Below, piece by piece: positions 25,577 through 33,980 of a stretch of 64,000 bases of DNA; position 1 is the first letter of the stretch, and every line of letters starts with the position of its first letter. The stretch is from Acidobacteriota bacterium (GTDB lineage Bacteria; Acidobacteriota; Terriglobia; Terriglobales; Acidobacteriaceae): assembly GCA_016196065.1 (NCBI GenBank), contig JACPYL010000012.1, positions 248,001 to 312,000 of the forward strand, in the 5' to 3' direction. The notes beneath the pieces were generated by a model that had not been told where the DNA came from, did no database searches, and saw nothing but the letters and a program-made list of their open reading frames with translations. Made by a program: the position numbers and the translations under genes.

Positions 25577-25632
25577 GAACGTGCTCCAGGGAATTTTTCG
25601 AAATCAACTGAAAGCGAAGTTCTCTTCATCGG

Positions 25633-26556
25633 CTAGTCATGATAGCGCTGCTCTCCCGCCGGAATGGCAACGGTCAAACGATTCTGCACGGGCGGCAAAG
25701 GACACGTCGCATACGGTGTGAACGAGCACGGCGGATTCTCCGCACGATTGAAATCGAGCCAGAGTTCGCCGGGCTGCGTCAATCCGTGGTCAGGCAGATC
25801 GGTGTACAGGAATCTTCCCGCGCCGTAGGTGGTCGTCTTGCTGGTCGCGTCGCGAAGGATAAAAAACAAAGTCGTATCTTCCGGGTCCTCAAGTACGGGC
25901 TCGAGTCGATAAACTTGGCCATCGATCGTGAACTCCGCAGCTCCTGGGGCAGGCATCTTGCTGACCGTGCCGAGGATCGTGGGAATATCCAGCATCTTCG
26001 GCGGATTGTACGGAATCCACTTGGCGTGAACCCGATACGCGGCGTTGGGTGCATACCAGTGCAGTCCGTGAAAGCCGGTGCGGGTGGCGGCTTGCGCGTC
26101 CTTGATTCGCAACCCGTAGCGCTCGTCGCGGTGAATGATGATGATCGTCAGGCCGCCGAGCGAAAGCTTGGAGCGATTGGGACTGTCGTCCGAGAGCAAG
26201 GCTTGCTCTTGCGCGGGATGACCGTCGACCGCCATGTCTTTCGGAAACCCGCCCGACGGCGGGAGCAGTCGCAGCGCACCGCCTTTTTCCAAACGCACAA
26301 CCGCGAGATGGGCCGGAGCCTTGGCAATCTGAATCTTGTTGTCAGCCGCGGATCCAACGGTGTTGTCGCCGTCCTTCAGCCATTCCAGCCCGATGAGGGA
26401 AAGCCAGCCTTCCGGCGTCTGCAGTGCGGCTGCCCGCTTCTCTCTCCAGGTGAGCAGATCGCGCTGCCAGTCGGGAGCGGCGGGGGTATCGGCGGCGAAG
26501 GCTAACGGGGCCAACGCAAGGACCAGAGCGGCGTAGAGAACCAGTGTTTTCTTCAT
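25633..26556 (-). CDS. Secreted DUF1684 protein
   Basis: A 307-residue protein with a signal peptide (residues 1-21, A-F-A-A cut). It has the DUF1684 pattern: W-R-E-K-R-A-A-A-L near the start, G-W-L-S-L-I-G-L-E-W-L, Y-G-L-R-I-K-D, then L-W-L-D-F-N-R-A-E-N-P-P-C-S-F-T-P-Y-A-T-C-P-L-P-P near the end. That last stretch, with invariant N-P-P-C-x-x-x-x-x-A-T-C-P-x-P, is the most conserved part of the family. Function is unknown; the pattern suggests a ligand or cofactor site. Fifty-seven bases upstream of the VKOR start on the same strand, so the two may share a transcript. Confidence 0.85.
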   Translation of the reverse strand: MKKTLVLYAALVLALAPLAFAADTPAAPDWQRDLLTWREKRAAALQTPEGWLSLIGLEWLKDGDNTVGSAADNKIQIAKAPAHLAVVRLEKGGALRLLPPSGGFPKDMAVDGHPAQEQALLSDDSPNRSKLSLGGLTIIIIHRDERYGLRIKDAQAATRTGFHGLHWYAPNAAYRVHAKWIPYNPPKMLDIPTILGTVSKMPAPGAAEFTIDGQVYRLEPVLEDPEDTTLFFILRDATSKTTTYGAGRFLYTDLPDHGLTQPGELWLDFNRAENPPCSFTPYATCPLPPVQNRLTVAIPAGEQRYHD

Positions 26557-26683
26557 GAGACTGCCTTGATAGCTATTTGTTGTTAGATGTTAGCACTGGC
26601 CGTTGGTGAGCGTTTTGGGTAAGCAAATCCGCCCAGGATTTAGCTGGATGAACTTCCGCTCGTGAGGCATCGTATATAGGACC

Positions 26684-27664
26684 ATGCAAAAGTGCGCCCG
26701 CCTCCTGCTGATTTCCTTGGCCTCGATCGCTCCTGTATTGGCGCAGGAGACGGCGTCGCGTACACCTGAGGCTTCGCCTCCCGCCGTGCAAGCCTCAGCT
26801 CCTGCGATTCCCAATGCAACCCCCGCCGAAGCACCAAAGGCCCCTCCGATTGAGTTGAAGCCGGATGCTTCGGGCACCGTGCCCCAGGAGCAGATCCGCG
26901 AATTGTTGCGGCGCGTCGCGGAAAAAGATCTGGAAAACGAGAAGCGATTACGGGACTACACCTACATCGAGCGGGAAGAAGAGCACAGCCTCGACGGGCA
27001 CGGCGACGTCAAGAAAGTTGAGTCCACCACGTCGGAGGTGCTGGTCGTCTACGGCGAACACGTCGAGAGGCGCATCGCGAAAGACGACAAGCCGTTATCC
27101 GCTGACGACGCAAGAAAAGAAGAAGAGAGAATCCAGAAGATCGTCGATAAGCGCAAGAATGAATCCGAAGGCGATCGCCGCAAGCGCCTTGAGAAAGAGG
27201 AGAAAGAGCGCGAAGATGGCCGCAAGTTCGTCAAGGAAGTCGCCGACGCTTATAACTTCCATCTGCTAGGTTCGGAGACGTTGGACGGCCACGATACATG
27301 GATGCTCGACGCCGACCCGCGCTCCGACTACAAACCGACCAGCAAAGAGTCCAAATTCCTTCCGAAACTCAAAGGGAGAATCTGGATCGACAAAGCCGAA
27401 ATGCAGTGGGTGAAGTTCGATATCGTTACGACCGATACGATTTCATTCGGCTTGTTCCTCGCACGTATCCACAAGGGCACACGCATTGTCGTCGAAACGA
27501 CACGCGTCAATGACGAAGTCTGGCTGCCGAAACACGTCCAATTTCACGCCGACATCCGGTTAGCCTTGGTGAAGAACTACGATGTGGACGTCGAACAGAC
27601 CTTCCGCGACTATAAGAAATTCCGCACAGAGTCGACGTTCACCGTGGTGGGTGAAAGCCAATAG
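26684..27664 (+). CDS. Secreted protein with LolA-like beta-rich C-terminus
   Basis: A 326-residue protein. Residues 1-20 are a signal peptide (V-L-A-Q-E cut). A P/A-rich linker (22-62) precedes a highly charged helical region (70-165; K-E-E-E-R-I-Q-K-I-V-D-K-R). The rest (175-326) is beta-rich: W-M-L-D-A-D-P-R, G-R-I-W-I-D-K-A-E-M-Q-W-V-K-F-D, G-T-R-I-V-V-E-T-T-R-V. That pattern resembles outer-membrane lipoprotein-sorting folds (LolA/RseB-like). The first part could be a coiled coil spanning the periplasm. No specific function can be claimed. Confidence 0.65.
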   Translation: MQKCARLLLISLASIAPVLAQETASRTPEASPPAVQASAPAIPNATPAEAPKAPPIELKPDASGTVPQEQIRELLRRVAEKDLENEKRLRDYTYIEREEEHSLDGHGDVKKVESTTSEVLVVYGEHVERRIAKDDKPLSADDARKEEERIQKIVDKRKNESEGDRRKRLEKEEKEREDGRKFVKEVADAYNFHLLGSETLDGHDTWMLDADPRSDYKPTSKESKFLPKLKGRIWIDKAEMQWVKFDIVTTDTISFGLFLARIHKGTRIVVETTRVNDEVWLPKHVQFHADIRLALVKNYDVDVEQTFRDYKKFRTESTFTVVGESQ

Positions 27665-27682
27665 CCGCGCACCCTACGCCTC

Positions 27683-28033
27683 TCAGTTTGTCTTCTTCGG
27701 CATCACCAGCCAGTGCAGGATCGAACTGACGATCGAGAGTACGATCGCGCCAATGAAAGCGGCGAGGAAGCCCTGTACTTCGAATCCCCTCACGAGGACG
27801 GACGCGAGTTCCAGCATCAGCGCGTTGATCACGAACCAGAACAGGCCGAGCGTGATCAGCGTCAAAGGGAAGGTGAGGACTTTGATAAGAAATCCGATCG
27901 TCGCGTTGACCAGACCGATCACCAACGCGGCAATGAGAGCGGTCATCGCGCTGTTCACGTGAATGCCGGGCACGACTTGCGACACGATCCACACGGCCAG
28001 AGCGCTTAAAACCCAGTTCAGCAACAGGCGCAT
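27683..28033 (-). CDS. Phage-holin-like four-helix membrane protein (PF04020 type)
   Basis: A 116-residue protein with four closely spaced membrane helices. The conserved feature of the YvlD/PF04020 family is visible: V-P-G-I-H-V-N-S (about 21-28) after helix 1, then L-V-N-A-T-I-G and L-T-F-P-L-T-L-I-T-L-G-L-F-W-F-V-I-N-A. Despite the holin name these are chromosomal membrane proteins of unknown role, often linked to envelope stress. An AGGAGG-type site precedes the ATG (GGAGGCCGTCTC). Convergent with the LolA-like gene with 18 bases between stops. Confidence 0.85.
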   Translation of the reverse strand: MRLLLNWVLSALAVWIVSQVVPGIHVNSAMTALIAALVIGLVNATIGFLIKVLTFPLTLITLGLFWFVINALMLELASVLVRGFEVQGFLAAFIGAIVLSIVSSILHWLVMPKKTN

Positions 28034-28093
28034 GAGACGGCCTCCTTATCCAGGAATTCTGAAACTATACACCGGCCTACGTAAAGCGTTTCT

Positions 28094-28167
28094 GTAGAGA
28101 CGAGGCTTGCCTCGTCTCCCGGGCGAACGGCGATGGAGTTGCCATCGGAGACGCGGCAAGCCGTTAC
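28094..28167. repeat. Bipartite REP element, family A copy 2
   Basis: GTAGAGACGAGGCTTGCCTC (28094 onward) with its hairpin, the CGAACGGCGA spacer word, then GGAGACGCGGCAAGCCG, where the expected CGTCTCTAC end is lost. The element stops ten bases before the GTG of ybaK, so it occupies the ybaK leader. Confidence 0.8.
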
Positions 28168-28176
28168 AATTTATCT

Positions 28177-28659
28177 GTGCCTGCGAAGACGAATGCCGCG
28201 CGTTTGCTTGACCAGTTGGAAATCCGATACGAATTGCGCGAGTACGAGGTTGATCCCGAAGATCTGGCGGCCGAGACGGTGGCGGCCAAGATCGGGCTGC
28301 CCGCCGAGCAAGTGTTCAAGACCCTGGTCGCGCGCGGGGATCGCAACGGAGTTTGCCTCGCAGTCATCCCCGGAGATCAGGAACTGGATTTGAAATCACT
28401 GGCGAGTGCTGCAGGTGAGCGGAAGATTCAACTCGTCCCGATGAAAGAGCTGCAGGGACTGACCGGGTACATTCGAGGTGGCGTGACCGCTCTGGCGGGC
28501 AAGCGGGACTACCCTGTATACGTCGATGAGACCATCGAATTGTTTGACGTGGTTTCCATTTCGGCGGGCATGCGCGGATTGCAGATTCTGGTTGCGCCCG
28601 CCGACTACCTGCGGGCGACTCGCGGAAGCCTGGCGGCGATCGGGCATCCGAAGAAGTAG
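28177..28659 (+). CDS. ybaK: Cys-tRNA(Pro) deacylase
   Basis: A 160-residue single-domain editing protein that removes cysteine mischarged onto tRNA-Pro. It has the YbaK outline: [12 protein letters not shown], then V-F-K-T-L-V-A-R-G with the catalytic Lys near residue 48, the [10 protein letters not shown] segment, [10 protein letters not shown] and [16 protein letters not shown] start is used. There is no fused synthetase domain, so it acts in trans to ProRS. Its upstream region is REP DNA, so the promoter location is unclear. Confidence 0.92.
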   Translation: MPAKTNAARLLDQLEIRYELREYEVDPEDLAAETVAAKIGLPAEQVFKTLVARGDRNGVCLAVIPGDQELDLKSLASAAGERKIQLVPMKELQGLTGYIRGGVTALAGKRDYPVYVDETIELFDVVSISAGMRGLQILVAPADYLRATRGSLAAIGHPKK

Positions 28660-28737
28660 GTCGAAATCAGGCCGCGAACGCCGTTCGACCCCGGTTTTAC
28701 GCTGAATACTGTGGAAAATTTTACGACCGCATCGCTG

Positions 28738-28756
28738 TCTGATTAAATAGATAGGT
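28738..28756 (+). promoter_or_regulatory. Possible Rrf2-type operator
   Basis: TCTGATTAAATAGATAGGTC overlaps the zone just before the ribosome site of the radical SAM gene. The half-site ATAGGTCAA resembles boxes bound by IscR/Rrf2-family iron-sulfur regulators. Only one half is strong, so this is weak evidence and rests partly on the Fe-S nature of the product. Confidence 0.25.
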
Positions 28757-28762
28757 CAATCC

Positions 28763-29776
28763 ATGGCATCAACAGCAGTCCAAATTCGGCGGAATTACAA
28801 AGCGGCGACCCGGAACGTTCACGGGCTGTGGCAGATCATCAAGGCGCTCGCCTCGACGGATCATCCCCTGCTCGCGCATCTGATTCCGATCCGGCGCTGT
28901 AATTTGTCGTGCACCTATTGCAATGAGTACGACGACTTCTCGAAACCGGTTCCGACCGAAGAGATGCTTCGGCGCGTGGATCTTTTAGGCGCCTTGGGAA
29001 CATCCGTGGTCACGATCAGCGGTGGAGAGCCTCTGCTGCATCCCGATCTTGACGACATCATCCGGCAAATGGTGAAACGGCGCATCGTTTCCGGGCTGAT
29101 CACCAACGGCTACCTGCTGACTGCGGATCGCATTCAGCGCCTCAATCGCGCGGGACTGGAATGGCTGCAGATTTCGATCGACAACGTGAATCCGGACGAG
29201 GTTTCGAAGAAGAGCCTGAAGGTTCTCGACAAGAAGTTACAACTGCTGGCCGAACATGCCGACTTTCACGTGAACATTAATTCCGTGGTGGGTGGGGGCG
29301 TGAGCAATCCGCAGGACGCGCTCCAGATCGGCAAGCGCGCGCTGGCACTGGGCTTCAGTTCGACGGTCGGGATCATTCACGATGGCCAGGGACAGCTGCA
29401 GCCGCTGAAGGACGACGAAAAAGCGGTGTATCACGAGATGCAGAATCTCGAGCGGCGCAGCTTCACGCGCATCAATGCGTTTCAGGACAACATCGCGCAG
29501 GGGCGTCCGAATCAGTGGCGCTGCCGGGCCGGTGCGCGCTATCTGTACATCTGCGAGGACGGCCTCGTCCATTATTGTTCGCAGCAGCGTGGCTATCCGG
29601 GGATTCCGCTGGAAAAATATACCGTTGCCGACATCAGGCGCGAGTTTTATGCGGAGAAATCCTGTGCACCGCACTGCACAGTGTCGTGCGTGCATCAGGT
29701 TTCAGTGGTCGATGGGTGGCGAGCGCCACAACATCCAGCCCCAGTGGCTCCGAGCGGGCTCGTTCAGATCGAGTAA
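28763..29776 (+). CDS. Radical SAM protein with C-terminal cysteine cluster
   Basis: A 337-residue enzyme. The radical SAM signature [10 protein letters not shown] (about residues 46-55) binds the 4Fe-4S cluster, and S-G-G-E-P-L-L-H is the SAM-binding motif. The partial barrel continues to about 230 ([13 protein letters not shown]). The C-terminal part has [10 protein letters not shown] and C-A-P-H-C-T-V-S-C, an abbreviated SPASM-like auxiliary site. The sequence belongs to the broad MoaA/PqqE/HpnH group, but the substrate cannot be named. No peptide precursor or cofactor gene is adjacent. Confidence 0.85.
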   Translation: MASTAVQIRRNYKAATRNVHGLWQIIKALASTDHPLLAHLIPIRRCNLSCTYCNEYDDFSKPVPTEEMLRRVDLLGALGTSVVTISGGEPLLHPDLDDIIRQMVKRRIVSGLITNGYLLTADRIQRLNRAGLEWLQISIDNVNPDEVSKKSLKVLDKKLQLLAEHADFHVNINSVVGGGVSNPQDALQIGKRALALGFSSTVGIIHDGQGQLQPLKDDEKAVYHEMQNLERRSFTRINAFQDNIAQGRPNQWRCRAGARYLYICEDGLVHYCSQQRGYPGIPLEKYTVADIRREFYAEKSCAPHCTVSCVHQVSVVDGWRAPQHPAPVAPSGLVQIE

Positions 29777-29796
29777 CGCAATCAGAAAATCCAGCT

Positions 29797-29875
29797 GTAG
29801 AGACGAGGCTTGCCTCGTCTCTCTCGCAAACGGCGACGGCGCGTCCGTTGAAGGCGCAACAAGCCGCGTCTCTAC
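29797..29875. repeat. Bipartite REP element, family A copy 3
   Basis: A full element: GTAGAGACGAGGCTTGCCTC hairpin, CGCAAACGGCGACGGC spacer, a degenerate middle, then CAAGCCGCGTCTCTAC. It lies in the convergent gap between the radical SAM gene and the zinc-ribbon gene. Confidence 0.85.
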
Positions 29876-29901
29876 GGACGACCCATCAATACGTGTAGGG
29901 A

Positions 29902-31029
29902 TTAGCTGGCTGCGGAATGTTCCGGTGAATGGGACCGTTCTTTGGGGGTGCTGCGGTGTTCTCGCTGGGCAACGCGCAGATCGGCGTGCAGAGCATCAAG
30001 TGCGGCAGTCGGTAGCTCGGTTCCCCATTCTTCCATCTCATCCTCTGGCCAATGGCCATTTAAACGGATGGTGGAATCGGTCATGTCTTCCGGGAACGCA
30101 AGGCGGTAGCTGCCTTCGCGGCTGAGGATGTCGCCCACCTGGCGGCCGGAGTGCATCTCGTATACGCGCCGCGTCGAGTTGCCGCCGTTGTTGCTGAACA
30201 CGACCAGCACTTCGCCTTCTTCGCCGTAGTCGGGACGATAAAACCAGGCTTGCGGTGCGTCGGATTTTGGCCGCGTGCGTTTTTTGGCGTGAACTTGCGA
30301 TCCGACTGGTTCTGATTTCAGCTCGTTCGCAGGATCGAAATAAAGAATTCGCTGGCAGGATTCACAGGTGATCAGTTTTTCGCCGTTGCGTATTTCGTTG
30401 TACGTCTGTGGGCGCAACATGACCTGGCAGCCCATGCATTTGTGGTCCCGGACTTCGGCGAGCCCGCTGCCGCGGAATTTCATCACGCGCTCGTAGTGGC
30501 GCAGCAGGTCGTCGGACACGCCTTTGCGGAGTCCATCACGCTTTTCATTCCACTCGGAGAGCTTCGCCTGATCAGCGGCGGTGATTTTGCGCGCTTCTTC
30601 TTTTTCTTTTTCGATTTCCGCGGTTTCCGCTTTCAGTTCCGCTTCCGCGGCCTTGACTTCGCGCTCGCGGGCTTCCACGTTCACCATCACTTCGAGAATG
30701 CGGTCTTCGTTGAAGCGGATTTCCTGCTCGGCAAACTGAATTTCCTGGAGCAGCGCTTTGTACTGGTCGTTGGTTTTTACCGCCAGCGACTGGTCGCGAT
30801 ACTTGGAGATTTTGCCTTGCAGATCCGTGATGGCGGCTTCGAATTTCTTTTTGTTGGATTCGTCGGCTTTGGCGGCGGCGCGGGCTTTGTCCAGTTGCGC
30901 CTTGGTGCCGGCAAGTTTGGCTTCGATCAAAGCGACGCGTTTGGGGAGCGTGGCGATTTCGTCCTGCAGTTTGCGGATTTCTTTGTCCGCGACCTGGAGC
31001 TGCAAGAGTTTTTCTATGTCAGGAAGCAT
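29902..31029 (-). CDS. Coiled-coil protein with C4 zinc ribbon (DUF164/zf-RING_7) and extra C-terminal domain
   Basis: A 375-residue cytosolic protein. Residues 5-180 are a long coiled-coil hairpin (L-L-Q-L-Q-V-A-D-K-E-I-R-K-L-Q opening). The zinc ribbon has C198-x-x-C201 and C222-x-x-C225 (K-C-M-G-C; T-C-E-S-C), the standard end of this family, which normally stops near residue 240. Here about 135 residues follow, with W-F-Y-R-P-D-Y-G-E-E-G-E-V-L-V-V-F-S and a P-E-D-E-M-E-E-W-G acidic part. The family is linked to nucleic-acid or type III export roles in other bacteria; none is shown here. Confidence 0.8.
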   Translation of the reverse strand: MLPDIEKLLQLQVADKEIRKLQDEIATLPKRVALIEAKLAGTKAQLDKARAAAKADESNKKKFEAAITDLQGKISKYRDQSLAVKTNDQYKALLQEIQFAEQEIRFNEDRILEVMVNVEAREREVKAAEAELKAETAEIEKEKEEARKITAADQAKLSEWNEKRDGLRKGVSDDLLRHYERVMKFRGSGLAEVRDHKCMGCQVMLRPQTYNEIRNGEKLITCESCQRILYFDPANELKSEPVGSQVHAKKRTRPKSDAPQAWFYRPDYGEEGEVLVVFSNNGGNSTRRVYEMHSGRQVGDILSREGSYRLAFPEDMTDSTIRLNGHWPEDEMEEWGTELPTAALDALHADLRVAQREHRSTPKERSHSPEHSAAS

Positions 31030-31080
31030 CGGTCCCGAGTGGCATCTGCCATTGATTCTAGCACGCCGCCGGAAGGTCGT

Positions 31081-31596
31081 TTAGGCCGAAGAGCCATCAT
31101 ATAAGTCCTGTTCCGAGAGGACGGGTGCTGCCGCGGGTTTCTGGCCTGCTCGGCTGGATGCTCCAAACATGGCTCCCCGCGCGGGAACTACGGGCGCAAA
31201 GCGCATGAAGCCAATGGCTTCGGGCATGTCATCGTAGACGGCTTCCATGCCGCCGGCGCGGAAGTAGGTTTCGTGCCAGAAGCCGGTTCCGCTGGAATTC
31301 TTCAGAAAAGTCTTCCACCACTGCCGGTGGGGATCGGAGCGAGTCCAGGCCATTAGTGATTCCAGATCGCGCCAGTATTGCCGCATCCCGACATGCGGAG
31401 GAAACAAGGAATAGAGGACCGGTTCGTGCAGCAGCAAGCCATCGGGTTGGGCGGCGGCGGAGGAAGAAATCCCGGGGCCAAAGCCCAGCAAGGTTTTCAA
31501 TCCGGTCAGCCGGTTGACGCGCATGCCCAGGTAGATCACGACCAGGTTGGGAAATCCGGAGAGGTCGACGGTCTGGCGATTCACTTTCGTTGGCAT
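31081..31596 (-). CDS. DUF4188 protein (dimeric alpha/beta-barrel monooxygenase-like)
   Basis: A 171-residue cytosolic protein. It follows the DUF4188 pattern: L-V-V-I-Y-L-G-M-R-V-N-R-L at the start, M-R-Q-Y-W-R-D-L-E-S-L-M-A-W-T in the middle, H-R-Q-W-W-K-T-F, then G-F-W-H-E-T-Y-F-R-A-G-G-M-E-A-V-Y-D-D-M-P. The W-H-E-T-Y motif is the most conserved part and its His may bind heme or a ligand, since relatives include phenylacetaldoxime dehydratase-like proteins. The last 25 residues are low complexity. It lies 51 bases upstream of the zinc-ribbon gene, same strand. Confidence 0.75.
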   Translation of the reverse strand: MPTKVNRQTVDLSGFPNLVVIYLGMRVNRLTGLKTLLGFGPGISSSAAAQPDGLLLHEPVLYSLFPPHVGMRQYWRDLESLMAWTRSDPHRQWWKTFLKNSSGTGFWHETYFRAGGMEAVYDDMPEAIGFMRFAPVVPARGAMFGASSRAGQKPAAAPVLSEQDLYDGSSA

Positions 31597-31672
31597 GAGT
31601 GGAAGATTAGCGGCGAGCGGGAGGCGTCGCAGTTTTTTCGGGGGGGGCGTTGGTGGGGATTCGTATCAGTAG

Positions 31673-31694
31673 TTGGAGAAATCGCCTGTTAACG
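31673..31694. repeat. TTGGNGAAATCGCCTG motif, copy 1
   Basis: TTGGAGAAATCGCCTGTTAA, preceded by AGTAG as in the copy at 32198, lies 38 bases beyond the stop of the orphan membrane gene. Seventeen of twenty-two positions match the 32198 copy. It has no inverted partner nearby. Confidence 0.55.
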
Positions 31695-31731
31695 TCAACT
31701 GGCACGATTAAAGGTTTAACGAATACCGCTG

Positions 31732-32091
31732 TCATTGTCTATTTTCGATGCCACGATTGGTTTGTGAGTAGCGACCAATGCCACGGGCATCCGGGATGAT
31801 GTGCCGGAACAGGTAGACAAGCTTGAACCAGCCCGAGGTCTCTAACAAGATGAGTCCGCCCCACAGATCGCTGTGGCTGCCCCGATAACGCTGCTTCCAA
31901 TGCCACATCGTCACAAGCACAAGGTAGACCATGCCGGGCAGAACGAGCAACATGGCCGCCACCAAGAGTCCCGCAAAAACCGCTTGGTTGGTCACGAATA
32001 TGCACGGGAGTGCAATGAAGAGACCTACTAGCGCTGCGATTCCAAGCTGGCGCAATAATTGAAACCTTGATTGCCAGAGTGTTTCGCTCAT
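31732..32091 (-). CDS. Orphan small membrane protein
   Basis: A 119-residue protein with two membrane helices (about 16-34 and 38-62), then a basic stretch W-H-W-K-Q-R-Y-R-G and an amphipathic segment L-W-G-G-L-I-L-L-E-T-S-G-W-F-K-L-V-Y-L-F. I recognise no named family, although the R-Y-R-G-x-H-S-D-L-W-G pattern seems familiar from unnamed proteins carried in accessory regions. It is bracketed by related hairpin motifs at 31673 and 32137-32219, as is its neighbour, which suggests that these genes move as units. Confidence 0.6.
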   Translation of the reverse strand: MSETLWQSRFQLLRQLGIAALVGLFIALPCIFVTNQAVFAGLLVAAMLLVLPGMVYLVLVTMWHWKQRYRGSHSDLWGGLILLETSGWFKLVYLFRHIIPDARGIGRYSQTNRGIENRQ

Positions 32092-32136
32092 GCGCGTTAC
32101 TTTATTACAGTTTCAGCCGTCCGTCAGTTCGCTCAA

Positions 32137-32219
32137 TTGGCGTAACATTCGCGATTACACCAACAACTCTGGTCCGGCAGGAGGTTGGGGGCAGTAGTTG
32201 GTGAAATCGCCTGATTACG
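32137..32219. repeat. attC-like long imperfect hairpin between two orphan genes
   Basis: Arm 1 CGTAACATTCGCGATTACAC and onward (32141-32168) pairs with arm 2 AGTAGTTGGTGAAATCGCCT and onward (32193-32219). About 21 of 28 positions pair, with a few unpaired bases, around a 24-base loop. A shorter stem, TTGGCGTAA/TTACACCAA (32137-32163), lies in arm 1. The size and extrahelical bases resemble an integron cassette site, but the canonical GTTRRRY/RYYYAAC cores are absent. Confidence 0.5.
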
Positions 32220-32223
32220 ACAG

Positions 32224-32646
32224 CTATCCTTTAGCCTTGTACTCTTCGACGAACCTTGGATCACCGATTAGCTCCAGATGGGCGCTTGTGCCGCGGACGC
32301 GGACCGTTTCGCCGCAAGATTCCATCGCCAGTTCTACATCTGCGGCCATATTCAGTGGAATCGATATCAAGCTTTCTGAGACCACATCATCCAGCCTCAG
32401 TGATCCGTCATACAGGTAGACGATATCTCCGCCCCAGACTTGCTTTGCCACAGAAAACGCCCCCTCAATTTGCGCATCCCCGATACGCAATGTCGCTTCC
32501 TGAGCCCAAAACGTCCCGTCGTCTTGCGCCGGTGTACCCTCGGACTGATGGATGTAGACGGACGGAAAGTGTATGAGCGCGCCTCCGTTTTCCATGGTTA
32601 TGTGGTCAACGGCTGAGTCGTGAATTTCCATTGCAAGGTTAGGCAC
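32224..32646 (-). CDS. Orphan hypothetical protein
   Basis: A protein of up to 140 residues, beta-rich, cytosolic and acidic (pI low by inspection): H-D-S-A-V-D-H-I-T-M-E-N-G-G-A-L-I-H-F, then L-R-I-G-D-A-Q-I-E-G-A-F and Y-L-Y-D-G-S-L-R-L-D-D. I recognise no family. The start may be the GTG at 32646 or the ATG at 32631 (M-E-I-H-D-S); neither has a strong ribosome site. Its stop lies five bases from the long hairpin at 32137-32219, and a related motif sits 34 bases upstream of its start. Confidence 0.6.
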   Translation of the reverse strand: MPNLAMEIHDSAVDHITMENGGALIHFPSVYIHQSEGTPAQDDGTFWAQEATLRIGDAQIEGAFSVAKQVWGGDIVYLYDGSLRLDDVVSESLISIPLNMAADVELAMESCGETVRVRGTSAHLELIGDPRFVEEYKAKG

Positions 32647-32679
32647 ACTGAAAGGATATCGCTAAGGGTGTACTCATAG

Positions 32680-32702
32680 TTGGCGAAGAATCGCGATTAC
32701 AC
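32680..32702. repeat. TTGGCGAAGAATCGCGATTACAC motif, copy 3
   Basis: TTGGCGAAGAATCGCGATTA with following CAC aligns well with TTGGCGTAACATTCGCGATT at 32137. It lies between the second orphan gene and the polyferredoxin gene, marking the right end of the cassette-like stretch. Confidence 0.5.
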
Positions 32703-32783
32703 TCATCGACCCAGAATCGACGGACCTCTGCCACGTTACGCTTTGCAGCCGAAGTGCTTGCGGCTTTCTTGTTTTGGGGCTGC

Positions 32784-33932
32784 TTACTTCTCACCCGGCA
32801 TGGGATGCCGGGCTTCATCGGCGTGCGGAACGAGTTGCTGGTAGGTGGCGCTCGATACGTGCGAGTCCCAATAGCCCGAAGTTTTCGCGAAGCCAACGAT
32901 GCCGAAGAACAGCACGGCAATCCCCGCGGCCATAGCCCATGTCGAAATTCGTGGCGCGGCGGGAACCAGTTTCGGAATTGCCGGAAACGATAAATTGAGT
33001 GTGTCTCTGGCCGGGCAGACGGCTACACACTCCAGGCATCCGGTACATTCGGCTGATTTGATCGTGACTAGCTGATCGACTGGCAGTGCCGAGGGACAAG
33101 CTTTCGCGCACTTCGCGCAATCAATGCAGGTTTCCGGATTGCGGCGGATGCGTGCCGGACTGAACAGGGATGTGATCCCCAGTAACGCGCCGTAGGGACA
33201 CAGGTAGCGGCACCAGAAATTCTGGATGAACAACGACGCTACGACCAGCACGCCGAGTACGATCGCGCCGGTCTCTCCCATGTGGCGGAAGAAGTTGAGC
33301 ATCTTTACGTCGGCAATGACGCCGTACGGGCTGTTCATGAAGGCGGCGAGTTCGTCGACTGCCATGGAACTCACGGCCCAAACGAAAAAGCCGAGGAGCA
33401 GATACTTCAGTCCGCGGAAGAAGGCGTCAAGCCAGCGCGGCAGATGAAAATTCCGGCGGAAGATTTTTCGTCCCAGCTGCCACAAGTATTCCGACAGCGT
33501 TCCTACCGGACACAGCCAGCTGCAGAAGGCCTTACGAAACAGGAACGACATCGCGAGAAACGAGATCAGAAGGAATAAGCCCGCCGGATGCAGGGACGGT
33601 ACGTGTCCGGTGAGCAGCAGGTATTTCATGTTCATCAGTGCCGCGATCGGGAGCCAGCCCTCCACTCCCGCCGGACGGGCAACAGAAGTTGCCGCGCCAC
33701 CAGGCTCATACTGCCGAACCCAGAAATAAAACTGTGTACCCATCCAGAGGTTCAGCAGCAGAAATGCAACTTGAAAACTGCGGCGCGTGATCTGGGAATG
33801 GTCGCGGTCGGTTCTGCGGATCAGTTTCTTTTTCGGCTTTGGGAGTGAGCGCGGAGTCTCTTGGCTGGTCGCGGAGATGATGCCTTGCGGCGGTGCGACA
33901 GTAATTTCGGATTGAGATTGAGTCGCCATCAC
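32784..33932 (-). CDS. Membrane polyferredoxin (NapH/NosR/CcoG-like 4Fe-4S protein)
   Basis: A 382-residue inner-membrane protein with about five helices. It contains C-S-W-L-C-P-V-G (about residue 137) and C-R-Y-L-C-P-Y-G (about 240), the paired membrane-interface C-x-x-x-C-P motifs of the NapH/NosR group. Two 4Fe-4S motifs follow: C-I-D-C-A-K-C-A-K-A-C-P and C-T-G-C-L-E-C-V-A-V-C-P. It should pass electrons from quinol or ferredoxin to a periplasmic or membrane partner. No nitrate, nitrous oxide or copper-oxidase gene is adjacent. The start is GTG at 33932 or ATG at 33929. Divergent from the TauE gene across a CRP/FNR-type palindrome. Confidence 0.85.
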   Translation of the reverse strand: MMATQSQSEITVAPPQGIISATSQETPRSLPKPKKKLIRRTDRDHSQITRRSFQVAFLLLNLWMGTQFYFWVRQYEPGGAATSVARPAGVEGWLPIAALMNMKYLLLTGHVPSLHPAGLFLLISFLAMSFLFRKAFCSWLCPVGTLSEYLWQLGRKIFRRNFHLPRWLDAFFRGLKYLLLGFFVWAVSSMAVDELAAFMNSPYGVIADVKMLNFFRHMGETGAIVLGVLVVASLFIQNFWCRYLCPYGALLGITSLFSPARIRRNPETCIDCAKCAKACPSALPVDQLVTIKSAECTGCLECVAVCPARDTLNLSFPAIPKLVPAAPRISTWAMAAGIAVLFFGIVGFAKTSGYWDSHVSSATYQQLVPHADEARHPMPGEK

Positions 33933-33980
33933 GCCACCACCCCTGACTCATTGAGGGTAGAGCCTTCACGAACATTAGGA

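Noticed and set aside
32638-32644. GTTAGGC, a perfect integron core-site heptamer on the plus strand near the orphan genes.
   Set aside because: It falls in the start region of an orphan gene with no RYYYAAC partner at attC distance and in the wrong orientation for the minus-strand genes; likely chance.
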